64,000 nucleotides of DNA from Siderastrea siderea (GCA_964030785.1 OZ034967.1:58859665-58923664), one strand, 5' to 3'; positions 21,635 to 34,697 are shown, counted from the stretch's first letter. Notes: generated by a model not told the origin, from the letters alone. Program-made: numbers and translations.

Positions 21635-24600
21635 CTACCAGTACTCGTCTTCCGACTCATCATATTCACTGCTTTCATCCAACGTGAACTCCTCTACATC
21701 CCACAAATCCCAGTCAGTTTCTGCTAAAGCATTCAAGATTTTATGCCTCAACAAGACAATCTGAAAATCCGTGATGAGTTCAGATGGAAGTCCTTGACTT
21801 CTCACCAAGCACATAACTTCACTTGATGACAGCTGTCCAAATGTTTTACCCGTAAACTTGCAGTCTATAAACACTCTTGATGCAAGTTGCACCAGTTTGC
21901 ACATGCTTTGCCCAAACAGCATCGGAATCAAGTTGATTCCAAAATTTTTCAGGTTTAATAGGGATGTGTCACTTGCACTACCCCAAGAGGCATACTCAAG
22001 AAGTTCCAGTAAAATTTCTTCAGTGGAGAAATAGCCTTTGTCCACCAGAGGTGCTAGTTCGTGGCAAATGGCGGACATGTTCTTTCGACCAACGGAAGAC
22101 CATGGAATAATGGCAGCCAGTAAAGGAGATATGTACCTGTAGATAACAATAAATTCTATAACTGTAAAAAATTGTGATTTACTAATGAACTCGTAGGTCA
22201 AGAAACAGAAGAAAAGAAAACCTATATTCCTGTTAAATTTTAAATAATAAGGGCACTTGTTTCAGATTTTGCATTATGTAGGGACACTTGAATGGCAGAT
22301 GCTGAAGAGGGGAGACCGTAAACTACAGATCTGACGTTGTTGCTAAGGGATTTCTGCAGATGGTATTTTGTCATACGCTGTTTTGCAGTGTCTTGTGCCG
22401 CTAGATTGGTAAAATGTATGAGGATGAACATCAATTTTTAAAAACAACATTGCGCGTGCGTAACCAGTGCTAGTCCCCAAACGTGCATAAGAAAGAAAAC
22501 TCCCTAAAACTCGAAAGAAAAAAGCTAAGGTTCCGATTTTTTCACGAATCAGAGATAAATCAGCCTTCTTTACAATCTGACGTAAGCAATTACTGTTAAC
22601 ATAAATAATTGAAAAGCTACAACAGAAAATGTATAATTTATGTACTTATGATACCATAACTTCTATAATAATGCAAATTTCAAGAAACTGATAAGTCAGG
22701 TTTTGCATCTTTATGATCGTTAAATGTTGGCACCGTTTTCAATGACTACAACTTTACGCCATTTATGTTTAAGGCTTTTTTCTGTTCAGGTCATGTGACC
22801 AACCAAATATGGTTGTGACTTGAGAACCTTGGAACCCTTTCCTATTAAGCAAATGTGGCCAAGCAGCTTATCTGGGGAAGCTAGGGTTTTCAAGATATGA
22901 TGGTTAGGAACTTTCCACAGCAATAACATGGTATTTAAGAGTCTCCCCCCCTAATCAAGAACAGTGCTGGTTTAACCCTTTCACTCCCAGAGTCAGTTAT
23001 GGAGACATTTAGGTGATTCTAACTTTTGACTATGGGGACGAAATCCCATGATGTGACTATTCAAATGAAACCTCTTCAGCAGTACTTTCACATGGTACTA
23101 TTTATATTTTAGTATTTTACAAAATGAAATATGGGATTCGTCTTGAATTTTGATTTTAGGCACTCTTGGGAGTGAAAGGGTTAATGAAATACATGTACAG
23201 TACTGACAGTGAAATGCCGTATATCTGACTATTGTCCACCAGCGTGCCATAGAAATGTGGTTGTATCAATGGGATGACAGGATTAACAGGCCTTTTTAGA
23301 TAACAAAAGTACCATTTGTACGTGAGAATAATTTTTAAAAAATTGGCCCTTCAAGCCGGTGACAAAAAGAGGAGACTCTGGCCCCTTTCTATATCTGCCA
23401 ATGACAAAGGATTCTTCTTTATTTACTAAGCTTCGCCAAGAACAACATGAAGGGAAACAAAATAGACAATTAAATAAAAACAAACGAGAACAAATCATGA
23501 CAGGGGAGTCGTTACAGCAAAGGCCAATTACAGTGGTCCCCTCACACCTAAACAAAACTAAGTAAAAACTAAGTACAATTTAGAAGCAGTAAAAAAAAGT
23601 ATGACTGTCGTGAACTCAAGGTTGGTTTGTTACATCAGAATCCAAGCTCACGCAGCCATTTAGAACCAATTATTTTCCTTGAAGATCACTGAATTAAAAC
23701 CACACCAGACTTCTAGCTATTCCATAGGCACCAGGAAAAGTGCAGTATGATTTCTATCAGTTAAAGTTAAATAAACTCACAGTGAACTAATCCTTTTTCT
23801 TTTTAGTCACTTCTTCCCACATTATTTCACGGGTATTTCACATTTTTGCAAATAATTCCTTGAAGGCCGCAAAGAAGTCCTCACCAACGCTACTTCTCTA
23901 TACAACATTCTTACATGGATCAGTTTGTTTGTCTGAGTCACCGCAGGACTCGGAAATTCATGACTTCATTAGTGCACTACACCAGGCACCACGCTATTAA
24001 TGGATTGTTGCATTGCCAAGAGTTTTCGATCAATTATCCAATAATAATGGATGACCAGTACACCACTAGCAAAGACTACTTCACTGTGATCAATTTAACT
24101 TTAAATGATAGAAATTAGTTGAAATGCACTTGCCTCAAAGCCCATGGCTAAACTCCAAGGAAAAAATGTGTTTAATTGAATATATCAATGACTTTTATAG
24201 TCATAATACTCAGCGCGTTCCGCTCATTATTTAGGAATGATTTTCATTAATTGGGAACGGATTGCATTATTGGAATCAAAATTCCATTTTTAAATTGAAG
24301 ATTAAAATCTTCCAATTGTAGACTCATTTGAAGGAACGAAAGTTGATTGGGTTGTTACTTACATAAGCCAAAGGTTTACATGCGAAATAATAAACCGTTG
24401 GCAGCTGTTGGTTTCAGTCGGTTTGACATTACGGGGAATTTTTCTCAATTTTCAGAAACTTTTCTTGTGCATTTACAGCACACTTGTTTTTATGAAATTA
24501 TTCTTCACAGTTTTATAACAGCAGACTATTTTTTCACGGATAAAAGTACTTGCGATTATTATTTTGTTGAGCGAACACAGATCAGGTCAGACACGTCTGG

Positions 24601-25531
24601 CCACCAACAGTCTGCTACTTACACGTGAACAATCGCCTGATGTCAATAATAAACCAATCAGTATTCCGTATTTGGAACAAGGCTACTGTTGGAACATTAC
24701 AATATTCAATTTGAAAGTGGAATTTTGATTCCAGTAATGCAATCCACTCCCGATTAATGGAAGTCATTCCCAAATAATAAGCGGAACACGCTGAGTATTT
24801 CGACTATAAACATCACCTTCCATCTGGGCCCAAGCCCCTTAAGCTGGGATTTGCTCTGTGATCGAGAAGGATCTTTGCTACTTTAAAATTAGCAGACTGC
24901 ATGGCATAAAACAGAGCTGTTCTGCTGTGTATACCACAGTGGTCAATCTTAAATGAAAACAAACACAACAATAAACTCTTTATCACACAACGTAAACTCA
25001 CCCTCGTAAAGAGTGGGAGGGCTGAAAAGGATTAATTTGGGTTGAGGTCATGGCGGGCACACCGAGTGCAGCAAGGTCTGGGCACCATGAATGAGAGTCA
25101 AATATTTTGCCACCTGGCCCAACCTAACTCAGTCAATTTCAAATGGTTTATTGCCAATTGACATAGTACTATGAAGACAACTGGCAAAAGATTTCCAAAG
25201 TAAAATTTGATTTCAGTTTGTATGTTATTGTTATTCATTTTAAAGATGCAATTTACAGGGTTCATACTTTTTTGAGATTTTAAAATTCAAGGATTTTCCA
25301 GGACCTTTTCCATGATTTTTCAACATTTTCCATGCTTAAATTTGGCAGCCACACATCCATTTCATGTTGCAAGAGCAAAGCGTGTGAACAAAGCATAAAT
25401 CAGAGAAAACAGTTATGGCAGTCTTCATTGATTAACTTCAGGTCTCATGCAAAATTCAGGGTTTGGAGCAAAAAAAATACAACAGCCTAAAAATCGACTT
25501 CTTGATAAGAAAGTAATGCTCCCAGCCCTTC

Positions 25532-25573
<42 letters not shown>

Positions 25574-28066
25574 ATGTGCAATTATTACACATAGTGAATA
25601 TTAATTGTACATAGTGACCATAGCTGTAGTAGCAGTAGTAGAAGCTGTTGTTCTTTTGTTGCTGTAGTCTTTACCTGTCAATAAAACTGATTTAAGTTGT
25701 TTACCATTTGGCCACTAAAGCCAAGCTGATGCAAGATGCTTTTACTGTTTTGGGTATGCAAAAACATGCAAGGGTATGAGACATGTGGTGATCAAACACA
25801 GACATGAGACATGTGCATGCTTGTGAGGCTGCATTGAAATGCTTATCTTGCAATTGGCAAACAACTTGCAGCCTAAACCAATTCTGCACACAGGTTGGCA
25901 ATTCCAAAAACTGACTTGAATTTGTAAGTTAAAGGCCAAACTGCTAAATACTTAGCAAGCGCAAAAACAAACAAAAAGTCGACCAACCTTTACATTTTCA
26001 AATGATAACAAAAAGCGCACAGCTTCGCTGATGTCATTGTCAAGACAAGGGCCTTGCTCAATGCTGTCACGCCATGGCAATGGACAACAAAGAGACATTA
26101 GAGGTGTATTGCCTAGGCAGTCACTAGCCAAAAGGTCTGCTCCATTGTCACACAATGCCTGTGCCATGCGCAAGTCACATGACCTCAACAGTGTTGTATG
26201 TAAAGGTGTCTTCATCTCTGTGTCTCGAACATTGACTTCAGCACCATGGCCCAATAACAACCAAACAACATTTATCAGTTCTTCAATCAGGTCTGCAGTG
26301 TATCTTATGCATTTCCCATCAAGTGAAAGTACTTCATGTGTGGTGAGGGTTTGTTTTGTCACTGTACTATCTGTGCTTGTTACAAGGTTGTAAAAATTCA
26401 CCACACATTGGAGCGGTGAAGTTCCTGGTCCAATATACTCTGCCCCACAGGTCTGCAAAGGCAGGTAGACACAACAATAAGTGATACTAGGGACCTTCAT
26501 GGGGTGCACAAGTTTATGGTTATGGGAAATATTGTGTTGTACCAGAAAATATCCATGCATACCTCCCCCAAGGATGGTTTTTGGGTTTGAACCCCCACCC
26601 CTCCAGAAATTCCAGGTAAGCTTCATACTATCCCTTGCAATTTTTGGATTTTAAGATCTCCCACCACCTTGGAATTTCCAATGACCTTCCAAGGGATGGG
26701 TATGGATATTTTCTAGAATCACACATTTCAGTTTGTACTTTTGGATGCTTGGGTGGAAAGCAGGGGGCGGGGGGGGCATATAGTTTGTAGGAGCACACCT
26801 GCCTGTCATTCATAGAGGAACAAATAAGGAATTAAACATTGAGTGACTGGAAGAAAACTGGAGCACTCACAGAAAACCCTTTGGAACATGGACAAGTCCA
26901 AACAACAAACTCAACCTACTTACACTGTATGACACAGAGTCAAGGATTAGAACCCAGGCTATTCTGGTAGAATGGAAGTGCTCTCGCCAATGCGCCATCC
27001 CAGTAAGATCCAAAATAGGAAATAGCGAAAGAAATGCTAATGAACATTCAGATTCTAAAACACCAAACTTAAGGATAATTTTATTTACCTCTGGAATTCT
27101 CATATTTGGATCTGCCCCTTGATTAGGAAAAAAGCAAACAAACTTGTTAAGATGACTGCAGAAGAGATACACTGTACATAATTGTTACTTTGTTTACCAT
27201 TGTAACCATCACCCTTACTGAGCTAACAATATTGTTGCTGTTTGTTTCGTTGTTTGTTTCTTCACTTGTTTATTTCTTGCATAGTTCCTGCCACGGAATC
27301 AAATGTCTACAATGTAGTACAATCACTTTCAAAAACTGATGAATCTGTCCCCAAAAAGTGACCTTGAGACTGAAAGCTTAAGATGTGCTCAAGAAACAAA
27401 CATTTACGAGCAATCAACCATTAAAGCAACAAATTCATGAAAGCAATTAAACTAAGTTTTTTTATACTCATCTTGATAATGTCAAAAACTTGCATAATTT
27501 CTAAGTTTCTTTTACAGGTCTCATTTCACAGGTCACCCATACAGGTCACTGTGTTAGCTATAAATAAACAAGCTACACAGTGTCCCCTAACCTTAAATCG
27601 GGCTGAAACATCACCTAGTATGCCAGGGGACACTGTCCAATGTGTTTATATGTCAGCAGCATAGTGACCTGTAATTGAATGTGACTTGTAAAATATACCT
27701 GGCGAGAAATGTGCACAAACACACAACAGCAAATGCTCCCTTTCTTTTATTTACGATCAAATTAAGCTTGTTTAATCAATGCTAAATCCTAACCTTAGCT
27801 TTCAGTATTGGAACTTTACCTCTCTCTATTAAACATCGAGCGATCTTCAAATGAACCGGAATGGCTTCACCATCGACCGCAGAATTCCCTCCAGAAAGAA
27901 CGATATAGAGCGGGATCCTTTGGTAAAATCCCTCATCCAAGCACATTCCATAACGGCTGTTGATATATTCCAAAGCTTCATCAAAACGCCTTGTCTCCAG
28001 GGCACGAGTTAGGGGAGTTTCGTTGATTCCAAAAACAACATTGAAAGGCACTGGAGCTGCCGCCAT
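21635..28066 (-). CDS. Ankyrin-repeat protein, five exons, 457 aa
   Basis: Exons (minus strand): 28066-27820, 27117-27089, 26452-25988, 24947-24817, 22136-21635. All junctions are GT-AG with matching phases, giving one frame of 457 residues from an ATG whose context is a YY1-like AAGATGGCGGC. Ankyrin signatures are LIERGADPN (residues about 78-87, across exons 1-2), LLLGHGAEVN, TPLHTTLLRS, ALCDNGADLLASDCLGNTPL (exon 3) and ALFYAMQSAN with KILLDHRANPSLRG (exon 4). Exon 5 encodes an ankyrin-free C-terminal domain (about residues 292-440), rich in Leu, with a strongly acidic tail ending EDEYW. Ankyrin repeats mediate protein binding; the partner and role are unknown. I do not recognise a named vertebrate orthologue. 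The gene lies head-to-head with the tetraspanin gene. A partial decayed copy lies at 8150-8700. Confidence 0.87.
22300..22965 (-). repeat. Dispersed repeat, copy 2, interrupted
   Basis: Reverse-complement partner of 13230-13440: one half at about 22800-22965, the other at 22300-22390. It lies in intron 4 of the ankyrin gene. Confidence 0.65.
22972..23184. mobile_element. piggyBac-like MITE, TTAA-flanked, 213 bp
   Basis: Left end TTAACCCTTTCACTCCCA and right end TGGGAGTGAAAGGGTTAA form a perfect 18 bp inverted repeat including the TTAA sites; internal ends start CCC as in piggyBac elements. The interior carries a diverged unit of the 105 bp repeat at 4839-5200. Confidence 0.88.
24196..24808. 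mobile_element. TIR element with ~110 bp inverted ends, next to ankyrin exon 4
   Basis: The left arm (TATAGTCATAATACTCAGCG ... GGAATCAAAATTCCA) recurs inverted on the right, ending CTGAGTATTTCGACTATA. The TA at each end fits a Tc1/mariner-type target. It ends 8 bases short of the splice donor of ankyrin exon 4 (donor GT at 24816-24815) and is absent from the pseudogene copy at 8553. Confidence 0.85.
25532..25570. repeat. (AAT)n microsatellite
   Basis: Thirteen AAT triplets in intron 3 of the ankyrin gene. Confidence 0.95.
27527..27680. mobile_element. Small palindromic MITE-like element
   Basis: Inverted pairs ACAGGTCACTGTG / ATAGTGACCTGT and ACAGTGTCCCCTAA / AGGGGACACTGT are nested symmetrically. 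It lies in intron 1 of the ankyrin gene. Confidence 0.5.
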
Positions 28067-28211
28067 CTTTGTTTTTACTCAAGTACCTGACCCAGAATGC
28101 CTTGCGTGAGCGTCCGGTTTCTCAGTGGTTTGTGTTTTGCTGGAGTGAAGCAGCGTTTGACTTCGGAAAGTTTGAATATCTTGCGCTTTACTTTGGGAAG
28201 AAGACATTTTC
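28067..28211. promoter_or_regulatory. Shared bidirectional promoter region (145 bp)
   Basis: This is the whole interval between the start codons of the divergent ankyrin and tetraspanin genes. No TATA box is seen. The ankyrin start codon sits in AAGATGGCGGC, a match to the YY1 consensus, which is common at TATA-less promoters. Both 5' UTRs must lie here or be split by introns. Co-regulation is inferred. Confidence 0.6.
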
Positions 28212-31200
28212 ATGGATGGTAGTTCATTGAAGGAGAAGTTCACTTTTCACTGCTTTGTGAAGTATTTCCTTTTTGGTACCAATGCCATATTATGGGTAAG
28301 TTTAGCGGTTTATGTGTCCATAGCTTGTAAATTACATTTTAGACTTTAGCGATAAGCTTGAGAGAATTTTGATAGACAATGCGTCTATTATAACCATCTA
28401 ATCCTAACGTGAGTCACTAACCAAAGATCCCAAAGAACTACCTGCATAAAGGGCAATATTTGAATGACGATAAATTAAAAATCAGGATAAAAATAGTCAT
28501 CGGTTTGTGGAATTTTATAAACACTTCAGTTGCAGAGTAATGTTTTCAAACCTTGATTTCTTAATACTAATTGGAGGATAGCTTTCCATCCTCCCTGAAA
28601 AAGTGTGAATTGTCTCCTTCTCTTGTATCAGTGATGTTGAAAGTAATCTCAGTCAATTCCAGGTTTAATCATGCCACTCTCTCCCATCCCAACCCCCCCC
28701 CCACCCCACCACCCCTGGAGTTATACCTGAGGCCTTCAACTCAAGATTTTCTTTGCATTTTGGGAATTTGGGAAAGTTATGTGGTCAGCACGGTTGGACA
28801 TTTGACAATTACTAAGTATAATTTTCATCGATAGTACGCTGTATGTTGAAAAATTTCACACCAGCTGATCTGACCATGTAAGAAGCCATTCCAGATACAA
28901 GACAGATCGTTGCCTATCTGCACACAGAGGTCCCCTGGTCACTCTAAATTCTAGCAGGCAAATATGTAAACCTCTGCACAGAAACCAAAAATAATATTTA
29001 TCCACCAACGATAAAGCCACATATGATTCCTCACCCAAATATTGTTTGATTTTAAGTGTTTATTCAACTGGGATTCACAACAGTCATAAATATCCATGTT
29101 TTCAGTTATCTGGAATCTCAATTATCCATTGAGTCGTGATTGAGCTTCCACCTTGGTTATCTTCTTTATTGATTGACATAACAAGATTACTGTGTATTAA
29201 GTTATTGATTACGCAGTCTATACTATTGTCCAGATTATCAGCATTATTTTCATTGGAGTGGGATCTTGGGCTCATGATGAGAAGAAAAAGTACAGTGATC
29301 TAGACAGTCTGGCATTTGACCCTTCCATTCTCCTTATCACAGTCGGGTGTTTAATGTTTGTGATTACATTCTGTGGATGTATTGGAGCTCTGAGAGAAAA
29401 CAAGATCTTGCTTCAAATAGTAAGTGAAACTTTTGCACTGTATAACCAGCAGTCTGCTTCCCACTTCTGGTATTCTCATTTTCGATTTCATTTTCATTAA
29501 TTTTGTTTTTTGCTCTGTTTTGAACTTACAAGTCCACATTTTTATGGACGACAGGGTTGGAGTTGAATTGTGTTTTGTAAATTTACAAAGAGTATAGTAT
29601 TGTGAGAAGCTTTAATAATCTTGAGTGTAATAGTGGAGAAAGGAATCTCTATAAAACCCTTTATTCTGTTCAGCAAGTTGTGTTTAATGTCATCCCTCAA
29701 CAGACAGAAACTAAATTAAAAAGCAATGTTTGTGTTTCCAAATTTAACAAATAACAAAATAATGGTTACAAATGATGGGAAGTTTGGGAGAACAATTATA
29801 GAAGTTGTGGAAACTCAAGCCAAACACCATAAATTATTTTGTTTTTCCATATCAAAAGGACAAGTTAACCCTATCCCATAGTTTTTATAGTGGGAAGGTT
29901 TTGTAGTGGGAAGGATCACTATGAAATGTCATGGGTATTTCCTTTGGGTTTATATGACGTCTTCGTTTGAGCCTCTTCATCTTTTTTTCTTTAAAGAATG
30001 GGTATCATTAAAATGTTTCAAGTTATGTTTTTGTCATATCATTTTTGTTTTTACTTTTCCTTTTAGTTCACAGGGACTTTGACCGTTATCTTCATTTTGG
30101 AACTCATCACAGGATTTGTAGCATTCTTTTTTGTTGACAAGGTAAACAAAAGTTCTTCATCATAAAAACTTTTGCAGTGTCCATGTAGTTGTAATCATTG
30201 TCTTGTTTCAAAAGACGTTACTGCCAGTTTTGCTCAACTTTTGGAACAGTTAGTGCTCATTGTTTACTTAAAGTAGTCCATCTCAAGGTTATTTCTACAG
30301 TACCCATCAGAAATAGTTGGGACACTTCAACCGAATGCTGTTTTTTCCTTGTTGTGATCCCCTTTTCCCTCTCAATGTTGGTTACCGCTATTGAGCCAGC
30401 AAATCTTGTACACCAACATTGAGAGGGCAGGGAGACAGAATGTGTCCCAACTAATTTGGCCCTGTAGCTATTTGTGGGGTTCCCTAAAAGTGCATCAAAC
30501 GACTTAAAGGTTCAAACCATTACCTTTAGTTCACTGAAACTCAGGAACAGGTCAAGTCACAGAACACGATCCAAAAATGGATGATCACAAAAAAATTGCA
30601 TTATTTAATCAACTAAGTTGACAAGGTATTAAAGTTGGTCACCATAAAGAAATCCAAAAGCTGATGTTTTGAGCATCAGCTTTTCATCAGAACAAATCCT
30701 TTAATCCAAGTTTTTGTGCCCCACTTCCCCTTAATGCAGCAACATAGTTTCTTTAGAAACTAACCCCTTTATCCAAGAATAGACAATGTTATTTATGATA
30801 TTTATGGCTTATCTCCAGACTCGTAGTAAAGTAAAAGAAGCAACACACAAGGTGATAATACAGTATAGAGATGATCCTGACCTTCAAAATGCAATAGATG
30901 GAATACAGAAAGGCTTGAAGTGCTGCGGAGGATACAGTTACCATGACTGGGAACTGAACGAGCATTTTAACTGTTCAGCTAAAACTGTCCAGGCTTGTGG
31001 GGTGCCATTTTCTTGTTGTCTTGAGGTAAGTATGTGTTGTGGGCATTTACTAGGTTTCCTTTCGGTAGGAAAAGGTTTCGCAAAAAGTTCAAGGATCGTG
31101 AATTTTTTTTGAAGGAAGAATGAGTGGGTAGTGGGACAAGATTTTCATTGGGATTTTCTGGTCAAAGTTACACGGTTTCTTTGCGTCTTTCTCTGGCCTG

Positions 31201-34200
31201 TTTGACTGAATCGCACTATTTCCCTGCACAAGTTAGTGGTCAAAGTTGCCTAGGACCGTTAAAACTGATGATGTCACAAGTGGTGCAAGGGACATGGTTA
31301 AGCAAGAGCGGTTACGAGCAGTTCAGGGGTCAATGTATTGAATCTTAGCCTATTTCCTAAAAATTCATGTATATTGCCCCCTTAATAACCAAGGCGTTCT
31401 GTTACAAAAGGACCCTATCCACTGATTCAGTTAATCACTCAAGCATGAGTTTCTCAACTGACAAACAATTCAACAACCACTACAGATGAAATTTGTTTAA
31501 TTCCTGAAGGAAAGTTTATTAAATTTAGCATTACAAACTTGATAGATTAATATTTTGATGAGGCCAGGAACTGAAAGATGTCTACATTGCATTTTACTCA
31601 TTACAAATGCAGGGGGTGCCATCCCCCCTGGGCCATCCCCTTGAGGGGGATTGTACACCCACAGGGAGGCATGAAATCTTGTGCTTGTCATCCTTTTTGA
31701 GGTGTGCATGGCTCTTCCCGTATTTTAAATTAAACTTATAGCCATCAGAACAAAATACTCGATATCATAACCCTGCTTCAAACGTACAGTGTAACAGCTC
31801 AAAAATCAGATTTGCTAAAAGCAGGCGTGTGACTGGTGGGCCATAGCTCACTTCTCAGCCCATGACACAGTCCACAGCCTGCATCTATTGGTTACAGGGG
31901 AGATTTTTAGGGTTAGGGTTGAATTTGTGCCATTCAGGCGTGAAAAAGTTAAAAGCTTGAAAAGGTTACTTTTAGCTCAAAAATTGGGTCCAAAATCTTA
32001 TACAGTCGAAGCTCTCCTTGCGACCACTCTCGTAAGCAACCAGCTTTAATTACGACCAGCATTGTGAAAGCCCATTTGAATCGTCCCTGAAACTCTGTAA
32101 TTAAAAGCTCTCGCGAGCGACCCCTCCAGTAAGCGACCGTGACCACTTTTATGAATCACCGACTGATCTTTTCCTTTGTTTTTAAGTTCTCGTAAGCAAC
32201 CACTCAGCAACCATTCACGCTTTAAAAAAGGCACACACTTCTTGATGAAAGTTAGAATAATACATAACATAAGTTCTAGTGGTTCATTTACCTGTACATT
32301 CACGAACCTCTTCTGTGATACGCAATAATACTATTTGATATTATTACTACAATACTAATAGTAACCATTTACACATCCCAAGCTTTATGCTAAAAGCTCT
32401 CGTAAGCCACCATCCTCTATTGTTTCATCACGCGGTCGCCTACGTGGGCGCATTCTCGTAAGCGACCTGCTCTAGTTGCGACCGCCTTCTGAATTCCCGA
32501 TGTGGTCGCTTACGAGAGCTTTGACTGTAGTTTGGGACACACCCCATGGCCCACCCAGTATTCTGGAGTACGTGCCAGTGCAGTATTAAAAACACATGTG
32601 CCGCTTATTCTCATTGTACAACTTTTATTTTGGACAGGACCAAATAAACACGCAATGTGGATTTTCAGTGAGGAAAGAGAAACTTGTAAGTTGTGGTAGC
32701 GTTCTTTTTCTATGTTTAGTCGTCAACCCTTGAAACCCTTTAGATAGTGGTTTGATTTCCGTAATACTAACATGGATAAAGGCTGTGAAGCAAAATTTCA
32801 AATGTGCGTACTCGCATACTATTGTATTTAGAGTAACGGGAATGGAATGCAGGAGCTAGAGAAGCGGGAAGTTACATTTTTTATATTATTGATTTCTTAC
32901 CCTTTCTCTAATGGCACGTTCTGTTATCTAAGGGACGCAAGTATTTTGTAATTTCTAACTCAAGATAAAGTTGGCATTTTTGTTGTTGTTTGTTTGTTTT
33001 TTGTTTTGTTTTTTCAATCCAAGAGAATATGTTTTGTTTTAGGAAACAGAAGCTTCGTCAGTCATTTACACACAGGGATGCATTGACAGCCTGACAAACT
33101 GGATTAACGACAATCTTCACATCGTTGGTGGTCTTGCGTTCGGTTTTGCTGTACTTCAGGTGCATGCTAAAGTATTATATGTACTGCGTGCTGTCACGGT
33201 CAGCAACCTAGAAGAATTTGTTTTTGACTTTAACACTGTGTGTGTTGTCTTCGTTCCAACAGTTTACGTGTCAGACCGAAGAAATTAAACATATTTTCCG
33301 TGTTCCAACAAAATATAATGTAGAGACACAAAACCAAGTGTATAGAAAATGGTAAAAGCAGGAGCCTTAGGCAGGGTTTCCACGTGATTGTTTCGAGTTC
33401 TCCGAAACATCTGCGAGTGATGCTGTTGACTAAGTAACGGAAAAAGTGTTGCCTGAGTCGTTTAGAACGCAGATTATTTCGTTAAAATTTACTTGTTTAA
33501 ACTCGTCTTTCAGCCATTCGTAGTCTGCATTTCGTATGGATTTCCCTCCGATGGCTGGTCCTAGAACCAGAGCTGAAATAGTCACTCTGGCTAATCACAA
33601 CAGAAGTGAATAACGCAATAAACCAATCGCTCTCAGCCAAAATATGAAACCGGTGTTGTTTAGTAAGTGCGGGAAACGATCGTAAACCAACTCAAGATTG
33701 ATTATGTTCTACTCATTCCGTAAACCGAATAAGTCGCAGTTTACCCAAGGCCTTCACAGTGTTTTCTGTTTTCGGTTTTCTGTCGTCCGCAGATACCAAA
33801 CGAAAACTTCCTGGTCCAGTTTCGGGATTTTCTAAATAGATTTGATTTTTGTCCATTAATCTGTCTACAGGTGTAGTCTTGTTATAGTTGGAGGCTTTAG
33901 TTACGTTGACTGGAACACTGTGTTTTCCTGTTTATCTGACCGTGATACACTGAAGTTTTTTTGGTTACTACAATTTAGGTTATTTCCTGTTTCTTCCTAA
34001 ACACCAGCAAGGTGTTCAGTATTGAAATAATATTTGTGTTAGCAGACGTAGTAGTGTTGGCTTTTGCATTAAGAATATCAGTGTTGAGTTGTGATACAAT
34101 ACACCTCTACAATCTTTTCCTTGTGTAAAATTGTCGAACAGGCGAACTCTTCTTACAGCACCTCCATGATATGCACATGTAGTCCTGTCCCTTCGGTGTG

Positions 34201-34697
34201 TACACGAGCAAAAGTATCGCATTACCCTGGGGCCCGTTTCTCGAAACTCCCGATAACTTTCCGGGCCCGGTAAGTAATTTTTCGAGCTCATTTATTTATC
34301 GCCAAATGGTAATTATTGGCGCAAACTTAGCAATGTGCTTCACGAAATTATAAAGATTAAAATTTAGCTTTCAGAATCAATAAAAATTGTATAGCTATTG
34401 GAGCATATTGTACACCTAAAATAGTTTTCGGGCCCGGAAAGTTATCGGGAGTTTCGAGAAAGGGCCCCCTGAATCGTCCGTTTAGCCACCTATGGTTTCA
34501 TGTGCAATTTTTACGGCGCAAGAGAGGTGCCACAATTTTTCAAAAAATGTACAAACAAGTGTGATTCTTATGCTGTGAATTTCTTCTCGTTCCTCCTCTA
34601 GTTACTTGGCATTCTTGGCGCCTTTAACATGATCCGGGACATCGACCTAATATTGAAGTCACAGGACACCGATACCGGAATAAACTATATGCTGTAA
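28212..34697 (+). CDS. Tetraspanin of the eight-cysteine (TspanC8) group, TSPAN33-like, 270 aa
   Basis: Seven exons, every junction in phase 0: 28212-28295, 29234-29419, 30067-30141, 30819-31025, 32638-32685, 33043-33159, 34602-34697. Four-pass membrane protein: TM1 in about residues 14-40, TM2 about 58-80, TM3 about 93-113, a large extracellular loop (about 116-213), and TM4 from about 218. The loop has CCG at 150-152 and Cys at 167, 175, 181, 182, 191 and 213: eight in all, the TspanC8 hallmark. These tetraspanins escort the protease ADAM10 and thereby affect Notch and other shedding. The segment EASSVIYTQGCID with NWI is close to TSPAN33 as I remember it. Asn166 (NCS) is a possible glycosylation site. 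The 48 bp fifth exon carries the seventh Cys. The ATG at 28212 gives a normal short cytoplasmic N-terminus. Confidence 0.92.
30296..30466. mobile_element. Palindromic MITE with TACAG ends
   Basis: Inverted blocks TAGTTGGGACAC / TGTCCCAACTA and CCCTCTCAATGTTGGT / ACCAACATTGAGAGGG within TACAG...CTGTA ends. TA-CAG ends suggest a Tc1/mariner-type origin. Lies in intron 3 of the tetraspanin gene. Confidence 0.75.
32001..32529. mobile_element. Tc1/mariner-type MITE, 529 bp
   Basis: Ends TACAGTCGAAGCTCTC and GAGAGCTTTGACTGTA are inverted repeats bounded by TA. The inside contains several copies of TCTCGTAAGC.ACC in both orientations. Lies in intron 4 of the tetraspanin gene. Confidence 0.85.
34229..34468. 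mobile_element. MITE with ~42 bp inverted ends
   Basis: GGGGCCCGTTTCTCGAAACT, then CCCGATAACTTTCCGGGCCC, mirrored at the right end. Lies in intron 6 of the tetraspanin gene. Confidence 0.88.
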
